Source of the DNA: Pseudomonadota bacterium
GTDB taxonomy: Bacteria > Pseudomonadota > Gammaproteobacteria > Xanthomonadales > Xanthomonadaceae
NCBI GenBank assembly: GCA_963205415.1
Contig: CAUJJS010000241.1
Coordinates: 1-40,322, forward strand
Length of the DNA stretch: 40,322 bases
Direction: 5' to 3'
Positions 24,234 through 33,991 of the stretch are shown in pieces. The stretch's first letter is position 1, and each line of letters opens with the position of its first letter. The position numbers and the translations under genes are program-made. The notes under the pieces are model-generated. The model was not told the origin of the DNA. It ran no database searches and worked only from the letters and a program-made list of their open reading frames with translations.

Positions 24234-24875
24234 GTGGCTCGGGCACGGAATCGAAAGAACCAGGCGATCAAGTTCGCGCTCAACGGCAAGCGCGCAGACG
24301 ACGCGTACGGACTGAGTGAACTTGTCGGCCGCTACGTTGGCCGCGTGGATGTTGCAAAGAAGCGGGCCACTGTCAGCCTGGCGCGCCGCGCCGGGCCGGC
24401 AGTCAGCCGTGAAATCCGTGGCGCGTTCAACGTACGGGCGCGTCAACTCAGCGGCAAGATCACCGCCAAGAGCACCGGCGACTCGCTGCGCATCTATGCC
24501 TTCGACCGGCGCATTCCGCTGATGGAATTCGGCGGCAAATGGGCAGGGCGCAAGAGCCCCGGCGCCATGGCATCGGTGCTGCGTGGCCAGCCGGAGATTT
24601 ACGCGCACTCGTTCATCCGCACGGTTTCAGGTCTGCGTTCAATCCGGGTGCGCCAACAGCGTGGCGGCGGTCGTGTACCGCGCGGCCCGTTGCAGATGCT
24701 GTACGGGCCATCGCCGCGCGACATGATCATCGGGCGCCGGTCGGATCCGGAGACCAGGGCCGGCGAAGGGTTCTACCCGACGAGCGTTCGCGAGAATGTC
24801 GCCGACCAGCTGGTCACGTTCTACGTCGGCGAGCTCAAGCGCCTGATGGATTTGGGGGTTGGGCGTGGCCGGTGA
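24234..24875 (+). CDS. Tail completion-like (gpZ/minor tail) protein
   Basis: SGKITAKSTGDSLRIYAFDRRIPLMEFGGKW...; position. Confidence 0.6.
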   Translation: MARARNRKNQAIKFALNGKRADDAYGLSELVGRYVGRVDVAKKRATVSLARRAGPAVSREIRGAFNVRARQLSGKITAKSTGDSLRIYAFDRRIPLMEFGGKWAGRKSPGAMASVLRGQPEIYAHSFIRTVSGLRSIRVRQQRGGGRVPRGPLQMLYGPSPRDMIIGRRSDPETRAGEGFYPTSVRENVADQLVTFYVGELKRLMDLGVGRGR

Positions 24876-27800
24876 CTTCAAGCAAGTAATCGAGATCGCC
24901 ATCCAATCGGCTGGTGATGAAAATGTGCGCGCACTGCTCAAGTCGCTGCGTGACCTGGGCGACAGCGCAGAGCTGAGCGATGACCAGCTTTCCGGGTTGA
25001 CGGAAGAGCTGAAGGGCTTGGCGGAAGCCAAAAATGCGGTTGACTCCATAGTCAAGCTCAAGGCGTCTCTCAGCGAAACCGGATCGAACCTGGCCTTGGC
25101 CAAGACCGGGTTGGAGGAACTCAACAAAGAGTTCGACAACGCAGACCAATCGAGCGCCAGGGTCAAGCGCGCATTCGCGAATGCGGAAAAGGCCGTTGCC
25201 GATCTTGCGGCCAAGGAAGGCGCGCTCAAGCTTGAGCTGGAAAAGGCAAACGGCGTCATCGCCAAACACGGCCTGGACTCTGAGCGACTTGGTGACGCGC
25301 AGCAAGAGCTTGCGCGCAGATCCGGCGAAGCGGCATCACGCATTTCCGAGCTCGGCAAAGAGGCGGACAAGGGCGGGCGCTTCACCCGCGCCCTGCAGGC
25401 GGCCACCGAAGCGGGAGCCAGAGGATTCGCCAAGCTGCGCGATGGCGTGAACAGCTTGGGCAATGCGCTGTTGAAGATCACCGGCCTGGCCGGCGCGGTT
25501 GGCGCTGCGCTGTCGTCTCTGAGCGTGTCGCGCTTTTTTGGCGGCGCGGTTTCCTCGGCCACGGAGTTCGAAGCCGCGCTTTCGCAGGTGCGCGCAGTAT
25601 CAGGGGCGACCAACGAGCAGTTGGCGCGGATGCGCGCCGCTGCCGAGAACGCATCAAAGACCACGACATTCTCATCGCTGGAAGCGGCGACCGCACTGGG
25701 AGAGCTCGCCAGGGCATCCGGTGACGCCGATGCCGCGATCTCGCAGCTCGGGCCCACACTCGCGTTGGCTCAGGCTGCGGGTATTGGGGCATCGGAATCT
25801 GCCGCGATCCTGACCACGACAATCACGCAGTTTGGTCTTGCCGCCGGTGACGCAACGCGAGTTGCTGATCTGTTCGCGCGCGAAGCCAACTCGACCCAGG
25901 ATGATGTGACGAGCCTGGGCAACGCGATGTCGTATGCGGCACCGTTGGCCAGGCAGTTGGGCGTATCGATAGAAGACACCACGGCGATTCTAGGCGCGCT
26001 GGCAGATCAAGGTTTCCGTGGCGAGCGCGCAGGCACTGCGCTGCGCAACGTGTTCACGCAGATGATCGACCCCGCAAGTGCGTTCCGCACGGAGTTGAAC
26101 GCGCTTGGGATCAAAACCAACAATTTCAGCGAGATTATCGAGCAGCTCGCGGCGCAGGGTGAAAAGAGCCAGGCGGCCCTGCTCGCACTTGGTGACCGCG
26201 CCGGTCCTGCTATCACTGCCCTGGTCACCACCGGCGGCGCCGGAATTCAGCGACTCACCGCAGACTTTCGGGGCGCGGCAGGCGAAGCCGAGCGCACTGC
26301 GCGGGTGATGTCGGAGAACTTCTCCGGTGCATCCTCGCGCCTGACCAATGCCTTTGATGCGTTGCGGCGAGCGCTGGTTGATCCGATTCTTGATCCGCTG
26401 GCCAAGCAGTTTGATTCCGTCGCGCAAAAGATCCGTGCGTTTGCCGAGACTGCGCAGTTTGAGCGCATCAAGAATGCGGTCAGGGACTTCGCGGTCGGTG
26501 CGACCGACGCGATCATCAGGTTTGCTTCAAGTGTCGATTTCAGCAAGGTGGCTTCGGCCATCGAGGGCTTTGCCACATCGACCAACGAGTTCTTCACGAA
26601 GATCAAGGATGGCGCATCATCCGTAGGCACGGCGCTGAGCGTGGTGGGCGGCCTCATCAGCACGCTGTTCAACGGCATTCAAACCGTGATACTGGGCGCC
26701 GCCGCTGCCTCGACGGCAGGGTTTGCCGCGATGTTGAAAGGTGCCGGTCTCGTCGCTGAGGGCGTGGCCAGGATCTACGGAAATTATGAGCTGCTCAAGC
26801 CGGTCTTCGACAGCGTCAACGAGAAGATCGGCGGTATCACCGCGATTGCGGCGGAGTTCGGGCGTCGGGCAGTTGAGAATGGGCGTGAAACCCGGGACGC
26901 CTTCGTCGGCTTGTCCGATGCGTTGTCCGGCACCGGCGATGCTGCGGCCAGCGCGGAAGCGGCAATCGATGGAGTTGCCAACCCCCTGAAGTTCTCTGCG
27001 GAGAACGCGGCAGAGCTTCGGCGACAGTTCGAAGCGCTGCCCGAGCATCTGCGGAGGATTGTCGAGCCGGGACTCCGCGCGCAGGGTCTGTTCGACGAGC
27101 TGGCTCGAACAACGCCAGGGACCGCCAGCGGAGTCACGTCGACCGCCGAGGCTTTGAAGCGGGCGGAGAGTGCGGCAACTAGCGCATACAACGAGCTTGC
27201 CAGGCTTTCCGGCGCTGGCGATACGTCGAGCCAGGCATTTCGGAATGCGCAGGCGGCGTACGTTGCGGCAAACGCAGCACTTGCGAAGCTGCGCGGCGAA
27301 TCCGAGGCGACGACAAAAGCCGCGAAGGACCTTGCCGCTGCGCAAGAACGTCTAGGCAAGACGCAAGCCAAGTTGTCTGCCGAAGCTGCTCAGGCAGCCA
27401 CCGATCTCGACCTGATCTACAAGAGCTATCTTTCCGGCTCGTCGGCAATTGAAGACGTCCGTCGGTCGTTCGACAAATACGCCGCGGCGTTGCGCGCTTC
27501 GGTCTCTGACAGCGATTCCTGGAAACAAGAAACCACCGAGAGCATGCTTGCGGTGAAGGCGGCGGCGCTTGGGATCGGAGAGATCAAGGGGCCGGAATTC
27601 AAGGCTGGCAACACCCAGCCTCTGACCGATGGCCTGCAGCAAGTCAGCCAGGGCGCGCAAGTCGCAGCGGAAGGCTTGGCGCAGGTGGAAACGCAGGCCG
27701 ACGCGACCTCGCAAAGTGCTGGCGGTGCTGCACAGGCAATCAAGAATATCTACGAGGGCTTCGCCAACGAACTCGGCAAGGTCTCCGAAGCTGCGGTCCT

Positions 27801-28656
27801 TCGCTTCAACGAAGTCACCCGGCGCATCTTCGAACTGGGTTCTGGCATCGCCGATTTTTCCGGTCTGGCTCGCTTTGGCAAGGCGGCGCAGGATGCCTAC
27901 ACCATCGTCAACGGTGAGATCGCGAAGCAGCGCGGGGAGGTTGCTGCGCTGGCGCAGTCGTACGGGGAGCTGACCGACGCCGCGTTGCAATCGATGATCA
28001 ACTCGCGCGGTGGCGTGGACAACGTGGCGGCGGGTTTGGCCGAGATCGCCGAAGCGGCGCGCAACGGCCAGTCGGAATTCCAGTTGCTTGGCGCTCAGGA
28101 TCTGAGTGGCTTGGCGTCGTCGGCCGACGCCGTGGCGGATCGCGTGCGGCGCATCGGTGAGGAGGCTGCCGAATCCGAGCGCCAGCTCGCAGACATGGCG
28201 GCCAGTTTTCAGGATCAGATTGACCAGATCAACGGCAACCAGGCGGCTATCGAGAATCGTCGGTTCCAACAGGACCTTGAGCGCCTGGAGGAATTGCGGC
28301 GCGCCACGGGCGAGGCGCAGAACAGCGAGTACAACCAGGCGGTTGCTGCGGCCGAACGGCTGCACCAGTTGAAGCTGAGCCAGATTCGCGAGCAGGAACA
28401 GGCGCAGCGCGAAAGCGATTCGCGCACGTCCGGCGGCGCATCAAGCAACGCCGGGTCATCGCCGCGCCCGGCGGGCAATTCCGGCAGCCAGGGCAATGGC
28501 TCAAGCGGCGGGTTCGGCGGCGTGCCGGTCAACATCAATCTCAACGGGCAAACGGTGCCGGTGAACGTGAACAATCAGGGCGACCTCAATCGCTTGATCG
28601 CGCTGCTGCGGCAGGCGATGCAGGGCAGTGGCGCGGGAGGGTCTCTCATTGGCTGA
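24859..28656 (+). CDS. Tape measure protein
   Basis: 1265 aa, coiled-coil rich; tape-measure core SALGELARASGDADAAISQLGPTLALAQAAGIGASESAAILTTTITQFGLAAGDATRVADLFAREANSTQDDVTSLGNAMSYAAPLARQLGVSIEDTTAILGALADQGFRGERAGTALRNVF. Confidence 0.93.
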   Translation: MGVAGDFKQVIEIAIQSAGDENVRALLKSLRDLGDSAELSDDQLSGLTEELKGLAEAKNAVDSIVKLKASLSETGSNLALAKTGLEELNKEFDNADQSSARVKRAFANAEKAVADLAAKEGALKLELEKANGVIAKHGLDSERLGDAQQELARRSGEAASRISELGKEADKGGRFTRALQAATEAGARGFAKLRDGVNSLGNALLKITGLAGAVGAALSSLSVSRFFGGAVSSATEFEAALSQVRAVSGATNEQLARMRAAAENASKTTTFSSLEAATALGELARASGDADAAISQLGPTLALAQAAGIGASESAAILTTTITQFGLAAGDATRVADLFAREANSTQDDVTSLGNAMSYAAPLARQLGVSIEDTTAILGALADQGFRGERAGTALRNVFTQMIDPASAFRTELNALGIKTNNFSEIIEQLAAQGEKSQAALLALGDRAGPAITALVTTGGAGIQRLTADFRGAAGEAERTARVMSENFSGASSRLTNAFDALRRALVDPILDPLAKQFDSVAQKIRAFAETAQFERIKNAVRDFAVGATDAIIRFASSVDFSKVASAIEGFATSTNEFFTKIKDGASSVGTALSVVGGLISTLFNGIQTVILGAAAASTAGFAAMLKGAGLVAEGVARIYGNYELLKPVFDSVNEKIGGITAIAAEFGRRAVENGRETRDAFVGLSDALSGTGDAAASAEAAIDGVANPLKFSAENAAELRRQFEALPEHLRRIVEPGLRAQGLFDELARTTPGTASGVTSTAEALKRAESAATSAYNELARLSGAGDTSSQAFRNAQAAYVAANAALAKLRGESEATTKAAKDLAAAQERLGKTQAKLSAEAAQAATDLDLIYKSYLSGSSAIEDVRRSFDKYAAALRASVSDSDSWKQETTESMLAVKAAALGIGEIKGPEFKAGNTQPLTDGLQQVSQGAQVAAEGLAQVETQADATSQSAGGAAQAIKNIYEGFANELGKVSEAAVLRFNEVTRRIFELGSGIADFSGLARFGKAAQDAYTIVNGEIAKQRGEVAALAQSYGELTDAALQSMINSRGGVDNVAAGLAEIAEAARNGQSEFQLLGAQDLSGLASSADAVADRVRRIGEEAAESERQLADMAASFQDQIDQINGNQAAIENRRFQQDLERLEELRRATGEAQNSEYNQAVAAAERLHQLKLSQIREQEQAQRESDSRTSGGASSNAGSSPRPAGNSGSQGNGSSGGFGGVPVNINLNGQTVPVNVNNQGDLNRLIALLRQAMQGSGAGGSLIG

Positions 28657-29056
28657 CATCGTGCTCGGTGGCGTGACGATCTCCGAAGACCTGCAGTGGA
28701 CCGACGAATTCGGCGACGGCTCTGATCTGATTGGCCACGACCAGCGCGTGACCATCACCGGTGCGCTGGTGATCCAGGCCAGCGCGCAACAGGCCGGCCG
28801 CAAGATGACCCTGCAGGGCCGCATGGATGGCGACTCAGGATTCGGCGCTTTGACGCGTGCGCAAATCAACGCTCTGCGCGCCTTGGCTGCGGTGGCGGGC
28901 GCGGTCTACTCGATCACGCTGGCCGATGGCCGCGTGTTCAGCGTGGTGTTTCGCCGCAGTGATGGCCCGGCGGTCGAGGCCTCTCCGATCAAGCATATCC
29001 AGCCGGCCGAAGATGCCGATCTGTACTTCCCGACAATCCGACTTCTGATGGTGTAG
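28628..29056 (+). CDS. Minor tail protein
   Basis: ADIVLGGVTISEDLQWTDEFG...; possible TTG start at 28649. Confidence 0.65.
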   Translation: MAREGLSLADIVLGGVTISEDLQWTDEFGDGSDLIGHDQRVTITGALVIQASAQQAGRKMTLQGRMDGDSGFGALTRAQINALRALAAVAGAVYSITLADGRVFSVVFRRSDGPAVEASPIKHIQPAEDADLYFPTIRLLMV

Positions 29057-29059
29057 GCA

Positions 29060-30967
29060 ATGGCAATCACTTCACTCGACATCAAGTTCCGGCAATCCGA
29101 AAGGATGACGGATTTCAGCGACGGCGGTGGCCGCATGGCGGCGGTCGAGATCGTCGACGGCGACATGAACAATGTGTTTCCGGATCGCTCCGACCTTGGC
29201 GCGATCCTTGGCAATGTGAGCCTGCGCAAGATGTTCCTGCACGTGGACACGGTGAATACCGACACCTACCTCGGTGCCTTCGTTTTTCTGACCGATCCGC
29301 CGACCGAACCGCTGGTTGACGTGACCCTGTTCAACACGGCGAGCGCCACCGATGAGCGCACTGCGGCGCGCAACTACGTGGAGGCGTACCGGATCAAGGG
29401 CACCAAAACGCAGTACACGCTGTACGGCACCCACCTGGCCGGGCAGATGACTCTTCAGGTCTACTGCCGCGCGGAAATTGCCTCGCCGGACATCGGCGAC
29501 GTGCTGTGCCTGAGCGTGGAGGCCGCAGGCTACACGCCGACGGAGCAATACGTGCGCGTGCAGGAAGTGGCGTCGCGCATCACGGCAACTTTCGAGGATG
29601 CGCAGGGCCAGTTCGAACGCGATGTGTTGGTGATCCAGATCAGCCAGGCACTGGACCAGAACTTCGTAGGCCAGGAAGACCCCAAGCGCTTCACGGGCGA
29701 TTCTCCGCCGCCGACCAAGATCCGCACCACCAGCGTGGCCAACGCCGCGAAATACTATGCGGTGAAGCCGACGACGGAATCGGCGGCGCTCGGTGCGCTC
29801 ACGGTGAACATCGGCAGCCCGTACGTGGCGATCGTGCCCAGCGCGCAGGCGGAAACGCCAATCGTCGATCAACTGGCCGGGCTTGGCTCGGTGGCCTTGA
29901 TCAAATCCAGTGCGGCCGCTGCGTTGACCTTTTCCGGATCGATGTCCGGTGCGGCCGATGCGCTGGTCACGCGCTATTTCGGCACGCCGTTTGCGCGAAA
30001 GTCGCTGAACATCACCTTCGGCGGCATCGCCCTGCGTGACGACGGCGCTGGCGGCATCGAGCCGGTGGACCCGGTGAACACCGGCTGGAGTGGCGTTGCA
30101 GACTACAGCACCGGGGCATTCGCCATTGCGCGCGACATCGGGTTCAGCGGATCGGTTTCGGCCACCGCCACGGCGGCTGGCGCCATCACGGAGCAGGCGT
30201 ATTCGATACCCATTGTGGTGACGCCTGCAACGCGGCAGCAGACCTACGTGTATCAGATCCCGGCGCAACCTTCGCCCGGCACAGTCATCATTGACTATCG
30301 CGCGCTCGGCAAGTGGATCCGTCTGACAGACAACGGCGCTGGCCAGCTCGGCGGAAACGCAGGCGAGGGCAGCGGCACGATCAACTACGCGACCGGCAGT
30401 GTTGCCGTCACGCTCGGGGCGCTGCCGGATGTCGATAGCGCGGTGATTCTGGCCTGGGGCACTGACCTGCGCGCGCACGATTCGCACGGCGAGATCACCA
30501 TCCAAACGCCGACATTCCGCCAGCAGCTCGACCACCCGGGCGTTGTGCCGGACACGCTGAGCATGTCATGGGTATCCGGTGGCAACGCCAAGTCCGCGAC
30601 CACGGACGCGGCAGGCGCCATCACCGGCGATGCCACGGGCAGCGTGGATCACTTCGCCGGTGTAGTGACCTTCACCACGTCGGCCGTGCCGGATGGCTTG
30701 ATCACCTACACATACGATTACGTGGACCCCGCCGATTCGTGCAGCGAGGTTTTCACGCCGACGCCGTCGTCCGGGTCTGCGTCCGTGACCACGGCATTCG
30801 CGATTGCGCAGAACACGGTGCGCGCTTCGTGGTTTGTGTCAAGGAACATTCCGCCGCCCGTCGTCCGCCAACTCACTGCCACCGACAACGGTTCCGGCGG
30901 TTGGGCTGGCGGTGTCGTGGGCACCATCAACTACGCCACTGGCGCAATCACGCTTGAGGTCGAATAA
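29060..30967 (+). CDS. Tail protein with repeated NYATG-type motifs
   Basis: 635 aa; GTINYATGSVAVTLGALPD, GTINYATGAITLEV. Confidence 0.7.
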   Translation: MAITSLDIKFRQSERMTDFSDGGGRMAAVEIVDGDMNNVFPDRSDLGAILGNVSLRKMFLHVDTVNTDTYLGAFVFLTDPPTEPLVDVTLFNTASATDERTAARNYVEAYRIKGTKTQYTLYGTHLAGQMTLQVYCRAEIASPDIGDVLCLSVEAAGYTPTEQYVRVQEVASRITATFEDAQGQFERDVLVIQISQALDQNFVGQEDPKRFTGDSPPPTKIRTTSVANAAKYYAVKPTTESAALGALTVNIGSPYVAIVPSAQAETPIVDQLAGLGSVALIKSSAAAALTFSGSMSGAADALVTRYFGTPFARKSLNITFGGIALRDDGAGGIEPVDPVNTGWSGVADYSTGAFAIARDIGFSGSVSATATAAGAITEQAYSIPIVVTPATRQQTYVYQIPAQPSPGTVIIDYRALGKWIRLTDNGAGQLGGNAGEGSGTINYATGSVAVTLGALPDVDSAVILAWGTDLRAHDSHGEITIQTPTFRQQLDHPGVVPDTLSMSWVSGGNAKSATTDAAGAITGDATGSVDHFAGVVTFTTSAVPDGLITYTYDYVDPADSCSEVFTPTPSSGSASVTTAFAIAQNTVRASWFVSRNIPPPVVRQLTATDNGSGGWAGGVVGTINYATGAITLEVE

Positions 30968-30969
30968 CC

Positions 30970-32634
30970 ATGCCGCTTGGCGATGTCGTTGTAATCCCCA
31001 TGCTCCCGCCGCCGGCGCCGCTGCCGGCGCCGATACTGCCCGACATCAGCGGCTTGCCAGACCCGAACATCACGTATCCTGGTGCGCAGGCGACGGGCTC
31101 GTACAACTTCCTCTGGGCTGGGCCGCTCACCATCACCTATCTCAAGGCCGGCGCCAGCGCAACCAGCACCAGCGAGGGCCATGCCTCGGCACCGATTCGC
31201 ATCTACCTTGGGGTTGGTGCCACAGGCCCCGCAGTGCCTGGCAGTGTGCGTTTCATCTTTCGCGGCCGCACGTATGTGGATCGCGGCGGGTCGCTGTACT
31301 ACGGCATCGACCCGGTGACCAACACAGGCACGCTTGGCGGCAGCTTTGACTACGCAACCAACACAGCCATGGTTACCGACTACGCCAGCGGCAGCAACAC
31401 GGTGACCCTGGTCTCGCTGCTGACGCGTCCTGTTGACCCTGGCGTGACCAGCGTGTTCTTCCGCACGCCGGGCGCGCCCTTGCGCCAGGGCAGCTTCACC
31501 ATCCGCGCCACCACGCTCGATGGCGCGCTGCTCACCGCCACGGCGGACGTGAATGGCGTGATCAACGCCAGCAAGATTCGCGGTCAGGTGGATTGGGAAA
31601 CCGGATTGACCCGCGTCATCTTCGGCGAATCCGTTGTTGCGGCTGGCAACGAATCCGAGGACTGGTACGACGCGGATCTGATTGACGGCAGTGGCAACAT
31701 CTGGCGGCCGCTGCGCGTTGACCCGTCCACCGTGTTTTTCGGCACCGTGGTGTATCGGGCTATCCCTGCCGACCCGGCCATCATCGGTATTGATCCCGTG
31801 CGCCTGCCGCTCGATGGCCGCGTGGTTGGCTTCAACCTTGGCGGCGTGGTGGTGGTGCATCACACGCAAGTGACCAGCGTGACCACGCCGGTTGCTGGCG
31901 CCACGGAGAACTTTGGCCGCACGCAACTGGGCTTGGTGGAGGTATTCGATTCCACCGGCACGCCGATCGAGGATGTTTGGTACACCGTGGACCTTGCCGC
32001 CGGCACGCTGACCTGGGCAGACCCGCTCAACCTTTCGGCGTACACGCTGCCCGCGATACTGCGTGACCGCATCGAGTTCGCCACGCAATGCGCAGACGTG
32101 CAGATCACCGGCGAGATCGGCTTGCTCGCACCGCTGCCGCGTGCGTTTCCGGCGGGCTCCATGGTGTCTTCGGCCATCGCCTACGGCGACATGCAGGCCC
32201 GCGTGACCAACCTTTTCGACCAGGCGACCTACACCGCCGGCGTGTGGAGCGATGTGGTATCCGGCTCGCCCGCAGCAGCCACGTACAACGACGTGGTCTA
32301 TCCGATTGCGGTGACCAACGAGAGCGCCATCGATGAGCGCTGGGCCATCCGCTTCACCAGCGGTACCAGTGTCGATGTGATCGGCGAGACCACGGGCGTG
32401 GTGCTGCAAACCACCATCACCAGCGACATTGCGCCGGTGAACCCGGTCAGCGGTCAGCCATATTTCACGATTGATGCCGACGGCTGGGGCAGCGGCTGGG
32501 CCAGCAACAACGTGCTGCGCTTCAACACGGTGAGCGCCACGAAACCCATCTGGGCCGCCCGCACCATCCGGCCCGGCGAAATCACGGAACCCACCGACGC
32601 GGTGCGGATCCAGGCTTATGGGAATGCGCACTGA
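30970..32634 (+). CDS. Tail protein
   Basis: 554 aa; 2-nt gap to upstream ORF; related DYAT/DWETG motifs. Confidence 0.65.
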   Translation: MPLGDVVVIPMLPPPAPLPAPILPDISGLPDPNITYPGAQATGSYNFLWAGPLTITYLKAGASATSTSEGHASAPIRIYLGVGATGPAVPGSVRFIFRGRTYVDRGGSLYYGIDPVTNTGTLGGSFDYATNTAMVTDYASGSNTVTLVSLLTRPVDPGVTSVFFRTPGAPLRQGSFTIRATTLDGALLTATADVNGVINASKIRGQVDWETGLTRVIFGESVVAAGNESEDWYDADLIDGSGNIWRPLRVDPSTVFFGTVVYRAIPADPAIIGIDPVRLPLDGRVVGFNLGGVVVVHHTQVTSVTTPVAGATENFGRTQLGLVEVFDSTGTPIEDVWYTVDLAAGTLTWADPLNLSAYTLPAILRDRIEFATQCADVQITGEIGLLAPLPRAFPAGSMVSSAIAYGDMQARVTNLFDQATYTAGVWSDVVSGSPAAATYNDVVYPIAVTNESAIDERWAIRFTSGTSVDVIGETTGVVLQTTITSDIAPVNPVSGQPYFTIDADGWGSGWASNNVLRFNTVSATKPIWAARTIRPGEITEPTDAVRIQAYGNAH

Positions 32635-33692
32635 TGACGACGACGCGGGAATACCGATCGACGGACAGTGGGGCGCCCGTGCTCGATGGCACGGTCGGGT
32701 CGTTGGTCTCGTTGGTGCGCGCTTGCCTTGTCGGAACCGCTGGCGTGGCCTATGGCAGCAAAGCCGCAGCGGGCTGGACCGAGCCGTTCACCGGGACCAA
32801 CAAGGCGGCATTTCGCAATTCACTTGCCGCCGGTGGCACTGGCGTCTACGTTCGAATCGACGACAACGGCTCGGGTTCGCTCGGTGGCCGTGAGGCGTTT
32901 CTGCGCATTTACAAGACGATGAGCGACGTCGACACAGGAACAGATCCGACGCCGACAGTGGCGCAGCTCACGAACGGCTACACCATCGTCAAATCCGATA
33001 CCGCAAGTTCTGCCGCGCGGCCATGGATCCTGTGGGCCGATGAGACGTCCGTGCATATGTGGATCGGCCACATTTCCACGACGCTTGATCCAGCCATGGC
33101 CGCGGCGAACTCGAAAAGGCAGTCCACGTGGGGCGCTGGCGACTTCGAGTCATACCTTCCTGGCGACGGATTTCCGTGCTTCGTGTACGGCAACTACACC
33201 TCGCAAAACTCCGGCGCGACCGGTAGCGTTGGATTGTTCGGAAGATGCGGGTCAGGTTCATCCAACTACTCGTCGCCGGCGCTCTCCGCAAGCGAGGGCT
33301 TCAGCATCATGCGCGGTCTTTCTGGATCCGTCGGAGCAGTCACCGCAAGGCTGATCTGCGCAGGCTCGTCGACGGCATCATCGATCGCGAACATTGGCAT
33401 TGGCGCATCCAGCGGCGAGATGGCCGAGTCGGCGCCGACGACGGGCGAAAAATTCTTCATTCCTGCGTTGATCGGGTCCGAGGACGGTGTGCGCGGTCGT
33501 CTTCGTGGCGTTTACGTGCCGATGAACTATCTGTTGATGATCCTTGCCGGTGTCGTCTACACGTCCCCGGTCGGACGTCCATCGGGGAGTGAGTTGGTTG
33601 TCGCGAAGGGCGGCATAAACAACAACTCGTCGACGACGATCACGCCGGTCGGAACGGTCGCCATCGAGCGCGCGCTCGATTGGAGTTCGTGA
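32634..33692 (+). CDS. Tail protein
   Basis: 352 aa; A of stop/start overlap. Confidence 0.65.
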   Translation: MTTTREYRSTDSGAPVLDGTVGSLVSLVRACLVGTAGVAYGSKAAAGWTEPFTGTNKAAFRNSLAAGGTGVYVRIDDNGSGSLGGREAFLRIYKTMSDVDTGTDPTPTVAQLTNGYTIVKSDTASSAARPWILWADETSVHMWIGHISTTLDPAMAAANSKRQSTWGAGDFESYLPGDGFPCFVYGNYTSQNSGATGSVGLFGRCGSGSSNYSSPALSASEGFSIMRGLSGSVGAVTARLICAGSSTASSIANIGIGASSGEMAESAPTTGEKFFIPALIGSEDGVRGRLRGVYVPMNYLLMILAGVVYTSPVGRPSGSELVVAKGGINNNSSTTITPVGTVAIERALDWSS

Positions 33693-33988
33693 TGGCGCAT
33701 GTGGTCGCACTTCCAGCACGTGCTCGGTCGCTGTTGTTCGCCGGCAACGGGTACATTGCCGGCGAAACGCCCGGACTCCTGACGGTCAATAGCGTACCTG
33801 CCGCTCGGGAGATCGAAGTGCGGCATCGCGCGACGCGGCGGGTAGTGACCACGGTCTTTTCTGCGACCGACGGCACCTATCGAATCGACGGTCTCGATCC
33901 AAACGAGGAGTTCGACGTCATCGCCCGGGATTGGTCGAACACCTACAACGACGTGATCGTCTCGCGCGTCAAACCGCAGCCGTACTGA
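33692..33988 (+). CDS. Small tail-associated protein
   Basis: IEVRHRATRRVVTTVFSATDGTYRIDGLDPNEEFDVIARD. Confidence 0.7.
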   Translation: MAHVVALPARARSLLFAGNGYIAGETPGLLTVNSVPAAREIEVRHRATRRVVTTVFSATDGTYRIDGLDPNEEFDVIARDWSNTYNDVIVSRVKPQPY

Positions 33989-33991
33989 TGC

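Noticed and set aside
23193-24608. 471-aa minus-strand ORF (and similar 29072..30535, 30931..32631, 34391..35584)
   Set aside because: Antisense shadow ORFs of well-supported tail genes, His/Arg-rich with no motifs.
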